64,000 nucleotides of DNA from CAYMDS01 sp964653195 (lineage in GTDB: Bacteria; Patescibacteriota; Microgenomatia; Levybacterales; UBA12049): positions 18,840-82,839 of the forward strand of contig CAZZCX010000003.1 of assembly GCA_964653195.1 (NCBI GenBank), written 5' to 3'. Of the stretch, positions 42,570 through 51,621 are shown piece by piece. The notes below the pieces were generated by a model. That model made no database searches and was not told the DNA's origin. It saw nothing but the letters and a program-made list of their open reading frames with translations. Position numbers and translations under genes: made by a program. Position 1 is the stretch's first letter. The number at the start of each line of letters is the position of its first letter.

Positions 42570-43007
42570 TTAATTAGAACAATATTTTTCAATCGCTTGG
42601 AAATCTAAACCAAAACTATTTTTGCTGAATTCGACGACACCTAAGCTTTGAGGGACTTTGCATACAACAGATAAAACACCGTCCCAGTTTGGATTTTCTA
42701 TTTCTCCTCCATATCTTATGAGGCATAAATTTCCCGATTTTCCCAAAACTGCAATTGTTACTGATCCAAATTCAAATCCTTTACTTTTTTTATCTTGGGA
42801 ACAAGTCGTAAAATTAATCGATATATTATCATTTATTTCTTTTATGGTCTGCTTTTCAGAAAAGTCAGGCTCGATAAAGATAGCACGATCAGCACTATAT
42901 TTATAAAAATATAATATGCTCGTAAATAACAGAATTCCGATTAATATAATAATTATTTTCTTATTAAATATTTTTGAAGATATTTGTTTATTTACTTCCC
43001 ATTTCAT
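42570..43007 (-). CDS. Membrane-anchored hypothetical protein
   Basis: 145 aa with a helix at about 16-36 and a small ectodomain with several Cys (TTCSQD, NLCLIRYG, VVCKVPQ, KYCSN). Upstream of the ferric-reductase-like gene by 27 nt on the same strand. No family recognised. Confidence 0.6.
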   Translation of the reverse strand: MKWEVNKQISSKIFNKKIIIILIGILLFTSILYFYKYSADRAIFIEPDFSEKQTIKEINDNISINFTTCSQDKKSKGFEFGSVTIAVLGKSGNLCLIRYGGEIENPNWDGVLSVVCKVPQSLGVVEFSKNSFGLDFQAIEKYCSN

Positions 43008-43019
43008 GACATCAGTATA

Positions 43020-43170
43020 TCAAATATAGTTAGTTATACTTAAAAGTTTTTTAAGTGGAGGTGAAAGCTTTAGAGTTTTTAGTTCATTTACAGCAAACCA
43101 TTTTATTTCGGCAAACATGTCAGCAAATAATGTAGACTCTTCTATTGCTTGATAGTATTTTTTTAACTAC
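43020..43170 (-). pseudogene. C-terminal remnant of a Nudix hydrolase
   Basis: The minus-strand frame ending TGA at 43020 reads ADMFAEIKWFAVNEL and LKLSPPLKKLL, the usual end of Nudix hydrolases (E-x-x-WF-x-x-x-EL ... LSPPL). A TAG stop closes the frame just upstream, next to the end of the VIT-family gene, so the Nudix box is missing. Confidence 0.5.
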
Positions 43171-43171
43171 G

Positions 43172-43663
43172 CTAAATTTTTAGAAAGTATCCTACGACTA
43201 ATCCAATTGCTGTAGCCATTGCTCCTATGATAAAAAGCTCAATGGCACTTCTTATTGGTTTATCTTCGACAATTTTTCCTTTTATATATCCAGTTATAAA
43301 TAGGCCGATAAATGCAAATAGGATACTAATTACTCTTGTATCTGTAAAGTTGAATAAAAACAATGGACTTATCGGTATAAGGCCTGCCAGAAGATAACTT
43401 ATAAACATTATGATAGCACCAAGTATTAGACTATCGTTGTGCTTGCCCGTTTTATCCATTTGGTGAACCGCTTTTTCTGAAGAATATTGGCCTGCAGCCA
43501 TAGATGATGCTTCGACCATTACTGCAACCAAAGCAGCTAAAATTATTATGTCCTTGTTTTGTACTCCGGTGCTAATTCCTACTACGACTCCAGTAGTGGA
43601 AACTAAACCATCCTGTAGACCAAATAAACCACTTCTTAGATAGTCTTCATGTATCTTACCCAT
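43172..43663 (-). CDS. VIT1/CCC1-family iron/manganese transporter-like protein
   Basis: 163-aa membrane protein with about four or five helices. DYLRSGLFGLQDGLVSTTGVVVG is the family's first helix signature, followed by EASSMAAGQYSSEKA. Usual members are about 230 aa with a longer cytoplasmic metal-binding insert; here that insert is reduced. Likely exports or stores divalent metal. Confidence 0.8.
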   Translation of the reverse strand: MGKIHEDYLRSGLFGLQDGLVSTTGVVVGISTGVQNKDIIILAALVAVMVEASSMAAGQYSSEKAVHQMDKTGKHNDSLILGAIIMFISYLLAGLIPISPLFLFNFTDTRVISILFAFIGLFITGYIKGKIVEDKPIRSAIELFIIGAMATAIGLVVGYFLKI

Positions 43664-43867
43664 ATATATTTTACTATCATTTACAATTTTGATTTTACTA
43701 TATCCAAACTATATCTGTCTAGTTTGGTTACTTTACATATTGGTAATTTATTCAGTTTGGGAGCTATACAAGTATATACCGATTTTTTTATCTGTAGTGG
43801 GAAAATATATCTATCTCGATGAGATTCAAATGTAAACTATAAAGATGAAAGATAAAAGTAGTTTTAA

Positions 43868-43930
43868 CTATTTTTGCTTCTTTGGCTTTTTCTTCTCCTT
43901 CTTTCTTTTTTGATTATTTCTTTCGGCCAT
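43868..43930 (-). CDS. Possible 20-aa Lys-rich peptide
   Basis: ATG at 43930 to TAG at 43868 encodes MAERNNQKRKKEKKKPKKQK, extremely basic and free of hydrophobic residues. It could be a small nucleic-acid-binding peptide or a chance ORF in purine-rich sequence; no clear ribosome binding site. Confidence 0.3.
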   Translation of the reverse strand: MAERNNQKRKKEKKKPKKQK

Positions 43931-44113
43931 ATATTCAGTATATAATTTCAAAACAAAATTGCAAGTACTATAACGATTTGATGCAGAATCTTGTCCCCGA
44001 ATAAATAAAAGCTTATTATATTAGCTTCAATATCGTGCATGCGGTAGAATTTGTCACAAATATCTTTTTAAGTGCCTAGGTTTTCAGTTCGCCTTATTTA
44101 TATAGTTAAACAA

Positions 44114-44183
44114 TGAGCGATCGTAGTGTGTCGAATTGCTGAGGCTACCGGTCTGGACCCTTTCAGTCCTTATAACTCGCTCA
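44114..44183. repeat. 70-nt inverted-repeat element
   Basis: TGAGCGA (44114-44120) and TCGCTCA (44177-44183) flank a GC-richer core containing GGTCTGGACC and CTTTCAGTCC, which can form internal stems. The size resembles a tRNA, but no anticodon arm or T-arm can be built. Possibly a structured RNA or a site for a mobile element. Confidence 0.35.
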
Positions 44184-44303
44184 GAAATTGTATCATCTCC
44201 AGGCTAAATGAGACAAATAAGACACCTAAAAAGGGGTGTCTCAAAAAATCAGTCCGATTTATCCATTCAGTATCTGTTATACTGTTGGATAAGAGGTAAT
44301 TTT

Positions 44304-44705
44304 ATGCTAAAAGGATTTAAGGATTTTATATTGAAGGGAAACGTTGTTGATCTTGCGGTAGCTGTCGTCATTGGTGTGGCTTTTGGTAATGTGGTGACAG
44401 CCATGGTCAAAGATTTAGTAACCCCATTAATTGGGGCTTTTGGCGGGACACCTGATTTTTCTAATATATCTTTCACTATCAATAATAGTAAATTTATGGT
44501 TGGAGATTTTATTAACTCACTCATCTCCTTCCTAATGATTGCTGGGGTAATTTATTTTGCCGTGGTAATTCCGATGAATAAGCTGATGGAAAAGATGAAA
44601 AGCGGTAAAAGTGTCGATCCGACGGAAAAAGCTTGTCCCGAATGCCTAAGTCTCATACCCATTAAGGCTAAAAAATGTAAGTTCTGTGCTTCTGTTGTAC
44701 GGTAA
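44304..44705 (+). CDS. mscL: Large-conductance mechanosensitive channel MscL with zinc-ribbon tail
   Basis: 133-aa homopentameric emergency osmotic valve. MLKGFKDFILKGNVVDLAVAVVIGVAFG is the canonical N-terminal helix and TM1; TM2 is around residues 73-95. The C-terminus has two CxxC pairs (CPECL, CKFCA) forming a zinc ribbon, an extension seen in some MscL. The ATG at 44304, preceded by AAGAGG, is used because it matches the family start; an upstream in-frame ATG is not needed. Confidence 0.93.
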   Translation: MLKGFKDFILKGNVVDLAVAVVIGVAFGNVVTAMVKDLVTPLIGAFGGTPDFSNISFTINNSKFMVGDFINSLISFLMIAGVIYFAVVIPMNKLMEKMKSGKSVDPTEKACPECLSLIPIKAKKCKFCASVVR

Positions 44706-44849
44706 CTAACTCAGGTTAAACTATTATATCTTCCGGATATCATATGCCCAGTGTAGTAATGTTTGGCGCTGTTTCTTCCGGCAAGTTTCATCAAATGGTA
44801 GACTGTTATTTTTAATTTGAGCTATGTAACGCACCATAGCTTTCCACCG

Positions 44850-44947
44850 CTTGATTTGCCGTAGAAGTTCTTGGCTACCAATACCAGTCAGACAATATCG
44901 ACAGCAAGAAAGGTAATAAACGAAATTAAGTAGAGTTTTAAAAACAT
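44850..44947 (-). pseudogene. DUF2177-family remnant with premature stop
   Basis: From an ATG at 44947 the frame reads MFLKLYLISFITFLAVDIV, then TGA at 44890-44888 where the family has Trp, then continues LVLVAKNFYGK before decaying. DUF2177 membrane proteins begin with exactly this arrangement (FLxLDxxWLGxVAKxFY). The reading frame is lost soon after. The next gene upstream is a TspO-like protein. Confidence 0.45.
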
Positions 44948-44959
44948 ATCATTTCTGGT

Positions 44960-45739
44960 TTAATTTTTAGACTTATTAAAAAAAACTAATTTCCCTTCCG
45001 CTAGGATAAATAATCCGATACAAATCAAGACGGTAGTAATGACCGGAGTGAATTGGCTGGCAAAAGTGGAAGTGTGTTTAATCCAGATCCCAAAATATGC
45101 CCAAATCAATACTAACCCATAGGCTTTACTACTATCTTTAAGCATTCTTACGAGACCTATAGCAGCGCCAACCAAGAGAATAATCACCATCCACAGCTGA
45201 TTGGTCAACCCGAAGCCGTTCCAATTAATACTCACTAAAAACGTCGTAATGTTGGCAATGGTAGCTACCGTAATCCACCCAAAATAGACGCTAAACGGCA
45301 CCCTAATAAGAAAGTTTTCCTTTGTTGATAAGTGCAGTTGTTTGGTAATATCAGCAATTTTAATCAGACAATAAAGAATCACCAGCATGAAGATCACTGA
45401 AATACCAATCTGGTGATAATGCCAGGAGAAAATCCACAGTATATTTGCAAGCGAACTGGTAATGTAATAGGTATTAATATCTGTAAATACCCTGCTCGTC
45501 GAAGTTAAGATCTTCTTTGGAAATATCCCTGTCTGATAAATCGTATAGGCCGCCAGCAGTGCATAGATCACTCCCCAGATTGAAAAGGTTAAGGCAGCGG
45601 GAGCAAACAGGTTTGGATACGAGTTAGACACATCGCCGGTAGTCGTGTTATTGATTGGCAAAATATTAGCCAAGGCATTAACAACGACCATACCGATGAA
45701 TGTTATGACTGCCAATATTGTTTTAGTCTTATTATTCAT
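44960..45739 (-). CDS. TspO/MBR-related seven-helix membrane protein
   Basis: 259 aa with about seven to eight hydrophobic helices. NLFAPAALTFSIWGVIYALLAAYTIYQ resembles the PxWxFxxVWxxLY helix of tryptophan-rich sensory proteins, and the size fits the long TspO-like group. Function unknown; may bind tetrapyrroles or lipids. A shorter TspO and a cupin are upstream in the same orientation. Confidence 0.65.
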   Translation of the reverse strand: MNNKTKTILAVITFIGMVVVNALANILPINNTTTGDVSNSYPNLFAPAALTFSIWGVIYALLAAYTIYQTGIFPKKILTSTSRVFTDINTYYITSSLANILWIFSWHYHQIGISVIFMLVILYCLIKIADITKQLHLSTKENFLIRVPFSVYFGWITVATIANITTFLVSINWNGFGLTNQLWMVIILLVGAAIGLVRMLKDSSKAYGLVLIWAYFGIWIKHTSTFASQFTPVITTVLICIGLFILAEGKLVFFNKSKN

Positions 45740-45842
45740 AAATTTCTCCTCTGAAATTCAGGAAGAAATAGAATTCTTCTCTTTAATAATACCACAAACA
45801 ACACCTTCCCCATGATGGACTTAAGTCTGAATTATCCTTAAA

Positions 45843-46241
45843 TTATTCAGTCGTCACTCCGTCAAACTCTTCCTCGTTTGCAATTGCATCAGCTTTCGTT
45901 GCACGTACTATTCCATCTTTGTGATGAGCTGGACTATAGATGGTATACATCTTTAATTCTTCAGTTGCTGAGACATTGATAATGTTATGCTTTGCCCCTG
46001 CTGGAATAACGATAGCATCTCCATCAGTAACAGCGTATTCGTTGCCATCAATGAAGCATTTTCCCTGTCCCATCTCAAAACGGAAGAACTGGTCATTGTC
46101 GGGATGCGTTTCCATACCGATTTCTTCATTGGGTTTAAGGGACATGAGCACTAACTGACTGTGTTTTCCGGTGTAGAGTACTTTACGAAAATTGGTATTT
46201 TCGCGAGTCGCTTTTTCAATATTTATGTTAAATCCTTTCAT
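45843..46241 (-). CDS. Single-domain cupin
   Basis: About 132-aa beta-barrel protein with the two cupin motifs: EIGMETHPDNDQFFRFEMGQG (His, Glu) and DGDAIVIPAGAKHNIINVSA (His). The C-terminus mentions SPAHHKDGIV. Probably binds a divalent metal. The ATG at 46241 is chosen because AAGGAGG lies 8 nt before it; the longer frame would start at a GTG inside that SD. Confidence 0.85.
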   Translation of the reverse strand: MKGFNINIEKATRENTNFRKVLYTGKHSQLVLMSLKPNEEIGMETHPDNDQFFRFEMGQGKCFIDGNEYAVTDGDAIVIPAGAKHNIINVSATEELKMYTIYSPAHHKDGIVRATKADAIANEEEFDGVTTE

Positions 46242-46255
46242 ACATATCACCTCCT

Positions 46256-46702
46256 TTATTTATTTAAATACGTAATAGTAACTTGTAAAACAGTTGCAAA
46301 TAATACCCACAAAAGATATGGAACTTGAATGTAGGCAATCCACCGCGCATGAGGAAAGATTGCCAACATGGCCCAGATCAGAGTTATTAAAACAAGTAAG
46401 ATATCTACTGAAGCAAGAAGATTATTCTTCAACCCAAATTGCAGTGGGGTAAATAAAGCATTAAATATAAGGTTTAGGATAAATGGCAGGGCTACAATGA
46501 AGGCGACTTCCTTTTTCCAGGTCATCCAGAATACTTTGCCAAAAGAAATAGCGATCAGAATATAGAGAAATGTCCACACCGGACCAAAAAGCCACGAGGG
46601 AGGTGACCAGGAGGGTTTAATAAGTTTTTGATACCAAGAATATGTGTCTATATGCTTATATTGTACTCTGTTTACGATTATTTTATCTGTAAGAATCATC
46701 AA
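46256..46702 (-). CDS. TspO/MBR-family tryptophan-rich sensory protein
   Basis: 148-aa five-helix protein. WYQKLIKPSWSPPSWLFGPVW is the diagnostic first loop and helix, NLIFNALFTPLQFGLKN the central one, and IQVPYLLWVLFATVLQ the cholesterol/porphyrin-facing helix. TspO binds porphyrins and may sense light or oxygen stress. 14 nt before the cupin. Confidence 0.9.
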   Translation of the reverse strand: MMILTDKIIVNRVQYKHIDTYSWYQKLIKPSWSPPSWLFGPVWTFLYILIAISFGKVFWMTWKKEVAFIVALPFILNLIFNALFTPLQFGLKNNLLASVDILLVLITLIWAMLAIFPHARWIAYIQVPYLLWVLFATVLQVTITYLNK

Positions 46703-46737
46703 TCAACTCTCACTCAACTCTAGACCTATAATACTCA

Positions 46738-46766
46738 TTGACAACGACAGTCCGTTTCTGTAATAT
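46738..46766 (+). promoter_or_regulatory. Promoter of the phage-like module
   Basis: Perfect TTGACA (46738-46743), 17-nt spacer, TAATAT (46761-46766). It starts a transcript with about 120 nt of structured leader before the ATG at 46894. Confidence 0.78.
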
Positions 46767-46771
46767 TAAAT

Positions 46772-46870
46772 TGTTCCTACAAAAAGGAACCGGTGTCGAC
46801 GAGCACCGTTATAAATGACGCCTTAGGAAAGAACTTAGGAATTGTAAGTTTTTTCTCGAGGCGTTTTTTT
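46772..46870 (+). ncRNA. Structured 5' leader or small RNA with terminator-like end
   Basis: Successive stems: GTTCCT/AGGAAC, CGGTG/CACCG, AACTTA/TAAGTT running into TTTT, and an enclosing ACGCCT/AGGCGT that ends in seven T just before ATGG. Two alternative T-tailed hairpins suggest conditional termination or a short stand-alone RNA. It does not match a riboswitch I can identify, and no leader peptide like the other attenuators is evident beyond ATG ACG CCT TAG. Confidence 0.5.
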
Positions 46871-46893
46871 ATGGTTATAAGTTACAAAACATT

Positions 46894-48237
46894 ATGAATA
46901 ACAAGATCCAAATCCAGTATGTTCCGATCAATAGCTTAAAATTTGCCGAATACAACCCTCGCAAAATCAGTGAGATAGATCTGGATGGCTTAGTTGCTAG
47001 CCTCACGGAATTCGGTACAGTTGATCCATTACTGGTAAATAACGCCCCGGGAAGAGAAGGGACCGTTATAGGAGGCAACCAGCGTCTTACTGCTCTGAGG
47101 AAGATGGGACATACGGAAGTTCCCGTAGTCTTTTTGACTATTCCAGATCTTGAACGGGAGAAAGAATTAAACGTGCGGTTGAATCGGAATCAGGGAGAAT
47201 GGGACTTTGACCTGCTGGCGAAGTTCGATGAGTCTCTCCTGAAGAACATTGGCTTCTCCAGCGAAGAACTGGATAATATTTTTGATATTGATCCCACTCC
47301 TGAAATATTTGACCTTGAAAAGGAATTAAAGAAGCTAAAAATTGATAGTATCCAGACACAAAAAGGAGATGTCTACAAGCTGGGTGAGTCTCGACTCATG
47401 TGCGGCGACTCCACGATTGAGGCAGATATGTTAAAGCTTATGAACGGAGAGAAAGCTTATGCCTGCATCACTGACCCACCCTATATTTTGGACTATCTAA
47501 ACGGCAAACAACGACATGGGAATCCCACCGTAGGATTTGGAGCCAAAAAGAATCGCAGATACCTAGAAACCGATGTGCTTCCTCCTGACTTTACAGAAAA
47601 ATGGATGGCGAATGTTAATAAAGTTCAGGAAGAACACTTCAGCATCATCGTATATGAAAACTGGAAAAACATTCGGATTATCTGGGGAGAGATGGAAAAA
47701 TACTGGAAGGTTAAGAATATGATTGTTTGGCATTTGCCCAATCGTAATCAAGGGTATGCGGCCAGCCACAAGTTTTTCTCAAAGCACGATATTGCTATGG
47801 TTGGAGCCTCTGCAGGTGTTGATGTCGAGTTCAATGATGAACCTGAAGAAGATGGGTTGCAGAACGAATATGAAACTGCCCTGTACGCAATATCGGGAAA
47901 CCCTCAGTGGGAGGGATACAAGAAAGGAAAAAAGATCCAACCCACAGACTTCATCGACTACAAAGCATCTGATGAGAAAAGTTCTGGACAAGGGATCATC
48001 TTTGGCACTAAGCCAATCGAAATCCTGATTCCCTATATCAAGGTACTGACCAAACGAAACGATATTGTACTGGAACCGTTTTCAGGAAGCGGAAGCACTC
48101 TTATCGCTTGTACCAAGATGAAAAGACGTTGCTATGGAATGGAAAAGTCACCAGTGTATACAGAAGTGATCAAAAAACGATGGGAAAATCTCACCGAGAG
48201 GAAGGCTGTAAAAATTGACCAAACCGAAAAACTATGA
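46894..48237 (+). CDS. ParB-like domain fused to DNA methyltransferase
   Basis: 447-aa phage-type protein. Residues about 1-130 are a ParB/Srx-like domain (NPRKISEIDLDGLVASL, TVIGGNQRLTALRKMG). Residues about 155-447 are a beta-class adenine/cytosine-N4 methyltransferase with catalytic DPPY (ITDPPYILDYL) before the SAM motif EPFSGSGSTLIAC. These fusions are common in prophages next to terminase genes, as here. Its end overlaps the next gene by 4 nt. Confidence 0.88.
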   Translation: MNNKIQIQYVPINSLKFAEYNPRKISEIDLDGLVASLTEFGTVDPLLVNNAPGREGTVIGGNQRLTALRKMGHTEVPVVFLTIPDLEREKELNVRLNRNQGEWDFDLLAKFDESLLKNIGFSSEELDNIFDIDPTPEIFDLEKELKKLKIDSIQTQKGDVYKLGESRLMCGDSTIEADMLKLMNGEKAYACITDPPYILDYLNGKQRHGNPTVGFGAKKNRRYLETDVLPPDFTEKWMANVNKVQEEHFSIIVYENWKNIRIIWGEMEKYWKVKNMIVWHLPNRNQGYAASHKFFSKHDIAMVGASAGVDVEFNDEPEEDGLQNEYETALYAISGNPQWEGYKKGKKIQPTDFIDYKASDEKSSGQGIIFGTKPIEILIPYIKVLTKRNDIVLEPFSGSGSTLIACTKMKRRCYGMEKSPVYTEVIKKRWENLTERKAVKIDQTEKL

Positions 48238-48653
48238 AAAGCAAAACGATTGTAAAACGACAACAAAAAGATAAGGAGGCAGTGATAGAAAACCTTAAGC
48301 GGATGCCGATTATCGAGATTGCCTGCAATAAAAGTGGCGTATCTCGTGCAACCTATTATCGGTGGAAGGAACAAAATCCGGCTTTTTCCCAAGCGGTTGA
48401 TAAAGCACAGGAGGAGGGTGAAGCATTAATTAGGGATGTGGCGGTCAGTAAAATCATCAAGGGAATCAATGATGACAATTTAACGGCAGCCATGTATTGG
48501 CTGAACCATCGAGATCCCCGGTTTAGCAACAAAGTTGAGATATCGACAACCACAAAACCTCAGGAAGCGTTATCTAAAGAACAGGAAGAGGTGGTCAAGA
48601 AAGCACTGGCATTAACTGGTATTAGCGAGAGTGACCAGAAAAATAAAAGTTGA
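48234..48653 (+). CDS. Terminase small subunit-like HTH protein
   Basis: 139 aa with an HTH (IACNKSGVSRATYYRWKEQ, about 27-45) and a helical region ending TAAMYWLNHRDPRFSNK, as in phage terminase small subunits that recognise packaging sites. Overlaps flanking genes by 4 nt each. Confidence 0.72.
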   Translation: MKSKTIVKRQQKDKEAVIENLKRMPIIEIACNKSGVSRATYYRWKEQNPAFSQAVDKAQEEGEALIRDVAVSKIIKGINDDNLTAAMYWLNHRDPRFSNKVEISTTTKPQEALSKEQEEVVKKALALTGISESDQKNKS

Positions 48654-49861
48654 AAATAAATATGGCTATATTACCTAATCTTATAAAACTACTTATGAGT
48701 GATCGCCGGATTCGGATCGAAGCGACCCGCCGTGATCTCTCACTATTCTTCAGTTTTTACTTCACCAAATATATTAAATATGAAATTGCCCCATTTCAAA
48801 ACGAGATATTAAGACTCCTTCAAGATGTGCAAAACAGACAAATTGTGATAACAGCGTTCCGTAACTCTGCAAAGTCTACCTTTTGCAGTCTCGTACTTCC
48901 GATTTGGTCTGTGGTTGGGATACACAACAAGAAGAATATTTTACTGGTCAGCCAAACTGACCCGAAAGCGGAGCAACTGCTCATAGATATCCGCAGAATG
49001 CTGGTTTCCCAGAGTTTACTACTTGATGATCACGGCACTTTTTACAGTAGTAATGACGAATGGAACAAGCGGACTTTAGTGATACCAAAATACGGAGCAA
49101 GAATTACGGCAGTATCTATTGGCGAAAGTATTCGTGGAATGAGACATGAAGAGAGTCGTCCGGATCTAATTATTTACGACGATATTGAAGATGTTCAGTC
49201 GGCCAAAACCCAAGAAGGTCGAGATAAACTGTGGGAAATCGTCACCCGTGAATTTATGCCACTCGGGACCAAAGACACACGACACATTTTTATAGGAAAT
49301 TTAGTCCATCCGGATTCTACTATGGTTCGTTTGCGAGAACTAATCTAAAGCGGAAGAATGTCAGGGATCTATCGAGAATATCCACTTATTAAAGATGATG
49401 TAATTTTATGGCCGGGACAATTTCCTGATATGGATGCTATTGAGGAATTCAAAAAAAGCTTACCAAGCGAGATTGATTTTTTACGGGAATACATGCTTCA
49501 AATTATTCCGGAAGGCAGTCGGCTTGTGTTTGCGAAAGATATCCAAAGATATGAAGAAAATGATCTGCGTTCTCGATCCGACTTTCAAATGTATCTAATT
49601 TTGATTGATCCAGCGGTATCGGGAGAGAGAACATCAAAACATGATAAAACCAGCATTATTGTTGTGAGAGTTTACGGATCAGGTGAAACAATGAAAATGT
49701 ATATCAGCCCCAATCCAATTAATGACTGGCTTGAGTGGCCGCAAATCATTGAAAAGGTTCAGAACATAGTTGCTTCATTTGGAGAATCCGCTACATTGAA
49801 ATTGCAATACAATGCAAGTTTCTATAGCAATAAAAACATTCTAGTCGATCTTGGAATGTAA
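48650..49861 (+). pseudogene. Terminase large subunit, interrupted by a stop and truncated
   Basis: Packaging ATPase-nuclease. First part (48650-49348, 232 aa): Walker A-type AFRNSAKSTF, Walker B PDLIIYDDIED and motif III IFIGNLVHP. TAA at 49346-49348 then interrupts; translation in the same frame continues 9 nt later as 49358-49861 (167 aa) with the nuclease-domain start LILIDPAVSGERTSKHDK. The protein ends at LVDLGM, well short of a complete nuclease domain. Ile-stop-Ser-Gly where a Glu codon would fit suggests a GAA to TAA change. Confidence 0.78.
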
Positions 49862-49905
49862 TAACAGATCTGTTATTTCAAAAACCCCTTTTAAAAGGGG
49901 TTTTT
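49860..49905 (+). terminator. Palindrome plus intrinsic terminator after the terminase remnant
   Basis: An 18-bp perfect palindrome AATAACAGATCTGTTATT (49860-49877) is followed by AAAAACCCCTTTT / AAAAGGGGTTTTT (49880-49905), an intrinsic terminator that works in either direction. It insulates the phage module from the copper island. Confidence 0.8.
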
Positions 49906-49941
49906 GATTGGTTTTGATACCCTATCCTGTATAATACACTT

Positions 49942-50616
49942 ATGAGAATTTTGGTAGTTGAAGATGAGTCAAAGCTTTCTAACAACATTAAGCAAGGATT
50001 AACAGAAAGTGGATTTGCTGTTGATCAGGCATTTGATGGTGAAGAGGGGCAATATTTGGCAGAATCAGAAGAGTATGATGCAATCGTGCTTGATGTCATG
50101 CTACCAAAGATTGACGGTGTGACCTTATGCAAAGAGCTACGTAGAAAACAGAAAAAAACTCCGATACTTATGCTCACTGCAAAGTCCAGGTTAGATGACA
50201 AGATAGAAGGACTTGATGCAGGAGCGGATGATTATCTAACAAAACCGTTTGAATTTGCTGAACTGAAATCCCGTATCAATGCACTTTTGCGCAGAAGTCA
50301 TAACCAAGCAGAGACAATCATTGCCATAGGAGATCTTGTGGTTGATCCAAAATCACATAAGGTGGAACGAAATAGTAAAACCATTTCTTTAACTGCAAAA
50401 GAATTTGCCATTTTAGAATTTCTAGCACGACATAAAGATGAGGTCGTAACACGAACACAAATACTTGAACATACATGGGATTATAATTTCGACAGTATGT
50501 CCAACATAGTTGATGTTTTTGTAGCAACCTTAAGAAAAAAAATTGATGGAGAGTCCAAAAAGAAATTATTGCATACAGTTAGAGGTGTAGGCTTTAAATT
50601 AAGCGAACAGGGATAA
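49942..50616 (+). CDS. OmpR/PhoB-family response regulator (copper-type)
   Basis: 224 aa. Receiver domain with acidic pocket EDE, phospho-acceptor Asp in IVLDVMLPKIDG (about 51), switch Thr/Lys (LMLTAKS, LTKPF); C-terminal winged-helix DNA-binding domain (LTAKEFAILEFLARHKDEVV, VRGVGFKL). It precedes its kinase by 1 nt and the copper genes, so it resembles CusR/CopR. TATAAT 6 nt before the ATG implies a leaderless mRNA. Confidence 0.92.
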   Translation: MRILVVEDESKLSNNIKQGLTESGFAVDQAFDGEEGQYLAESEEYDAIVLDVMLPKIDGVTLCKELRRKQKKTPILMLTAKSRLDDKIEGLDAGADDYLTKPFEFAELKSRINALLRRSHNQAETIIAIGDLVVDPKSHKVERNSKTISLTAKEFAILEFLARHKDEVVTRTQILEHTWDYNFDSMSNIVDVFVATLRKKIDGESKKKLLHTVRGVGFKLSEQG

Positions 50617-50617
50617 T

Positions 50618-51619
50618 ATGAATACTTTACTTAAGACTCTTCGTGCCCGCCTAATTCTTGGATATGTTGGTAGTATCGCTTTTTTTACCCTCTTTTTCTA
50701 TATAGTAGTACATAATTTTGCGCTACCACATAGTGATCATATTTATATAGTTCTATTTGTGATTTTTACTGTTTTAGGAATATTTCTTATTTATCGCATA
50801 ACGAAATCAATAACCTATGTATCCTCCAGAATACGTCATATATCACGAAAAAACCTTGATGAGAGAATCACAGATATTAATTCAGAGGATGAAATTGGTG
50901 AACTTGCAGCATCATTCAATAGCTTACTTGATAACATGAATGATGCATTTAAAAGAGAACAACAATTTATTGGAGATGTTGCACACGAATTAAAAACCCC
51001 GCTTGCTACACAAAGAAGTTCTCTTGAGGTAACTCTCTCCAAAGACAGGACGAAAGAAGATTATAAGAAGGCGTTGGAATCAGCACTCGAAGAAAATAAC
51101 CATATATCATCAACACTGAAAAATGTACTTGATCTTGCCTGGTCTGAAACACATGAAGAAAAGAAAAACAGTGCAGTTTTTGATCTATCGGAATTAATGG
51201 AAGAATTACGTGATATTACAGAAAAGTTGGCTCAATCCAAAAAAATAACAGTTGAAGCGTCAATTCACGAGGATATACATGTAGAAGGATTTAAAGATAA
51301 GCTAGCAAGAGCCTTACTTAATATAATTGATAATGCAGTGAAATATACGCATAAAGGAAAGATATCAATAAAACTCAGAAAGTCACACAACAGGGCATTT
51401 TTGACAATTTCTGATACAGGTCAAGGAATAGAATCTGAAGAATTAACCAAAATTTTTACTAGATTTTATAGAGGTTCAAAAACAGATAAAATTTTAGGTT
51501 CAGGATTAGGTTTGGCAATAACAAAATCTGTAATTACACTTCACAATGGACATATTAATGTTGAAAGTAAATTGAATATAGGTACAACGTTTACTATTAT
51601 CCTTCCTCTGGCTCAATAG
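50618..51619 (+). CDS. Sensor histidine kinase partner (copper-type)
   Basis: 333 aa: two membrane helices (about 13-33, 40-61) with an unusually short extracytoplasmic loop, HAMP (TKSITYVSSRIRHISRKN), HisKA H-box GDVAHELKTPLATQRSSLE, then HATPase with N-box LLNIIDNAVKYTHKG, GTGQGI-type G1 and GSGLGLAITKSV. The tiny sensor loop means the stimulus is probably sensed in or near the membrane. Confidence 0.93.
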   Translation: MNTLLKTLRARLILGYVGSIAFFTLFFYIVVHNFALPHSDHIYIVLFVIFTVLGIFLIYRITKSITYVSSRIRHISRKNLDERITDINSEDEIGELAASFNSLLDNMNDAFKREQQFIGDVAHELKTPLATQRSSLEVTLSKDRTKEDYKKALESALEENNHISSTLKNVLDLAWSETHEEKKNSAVFDLSELMEELRDITEKLAQSKKITVEASIHEDIHVEGFKDKLARALLNIIDNAVKYTHKGKISIKLRKSHNRAFLTISDTGQGIESEELTKIFTRFYRGSKTDKILGSGLGLAITKSVITLHNGHINVESKLNIGTTFTIILPLAQ

Positions 51620-51621
51620 CT

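Larger units (their letters stand above)
43664..44303. other. 640-nt intergenic region upstream of mscL
   Basis: No long reading frame. Contains a possible 20-aa Lys-rich ORF (43868-43930, minus), a tRNA-sized inverted repeat (44114-44183) and, close to mscL, a hairpin GACACC/GGTGTC at 44220-44241. The rest is AT-rich with no feature I can name. Confidence 0.5.

Noticed and set aside
44114..44183. A tRNA gene in the tRNA-sized inverted repeat
   Set aside because: Only the terminal 7-bp stem fits; no acceptable anticodon arm or T-arm on either strand.
49346..49348. Recoded TAA in the terminase gene
   Set aside because: TAA is used as the normal stop in many genes of this window, and the protein is also truncated at its 3' end, which favours decay.
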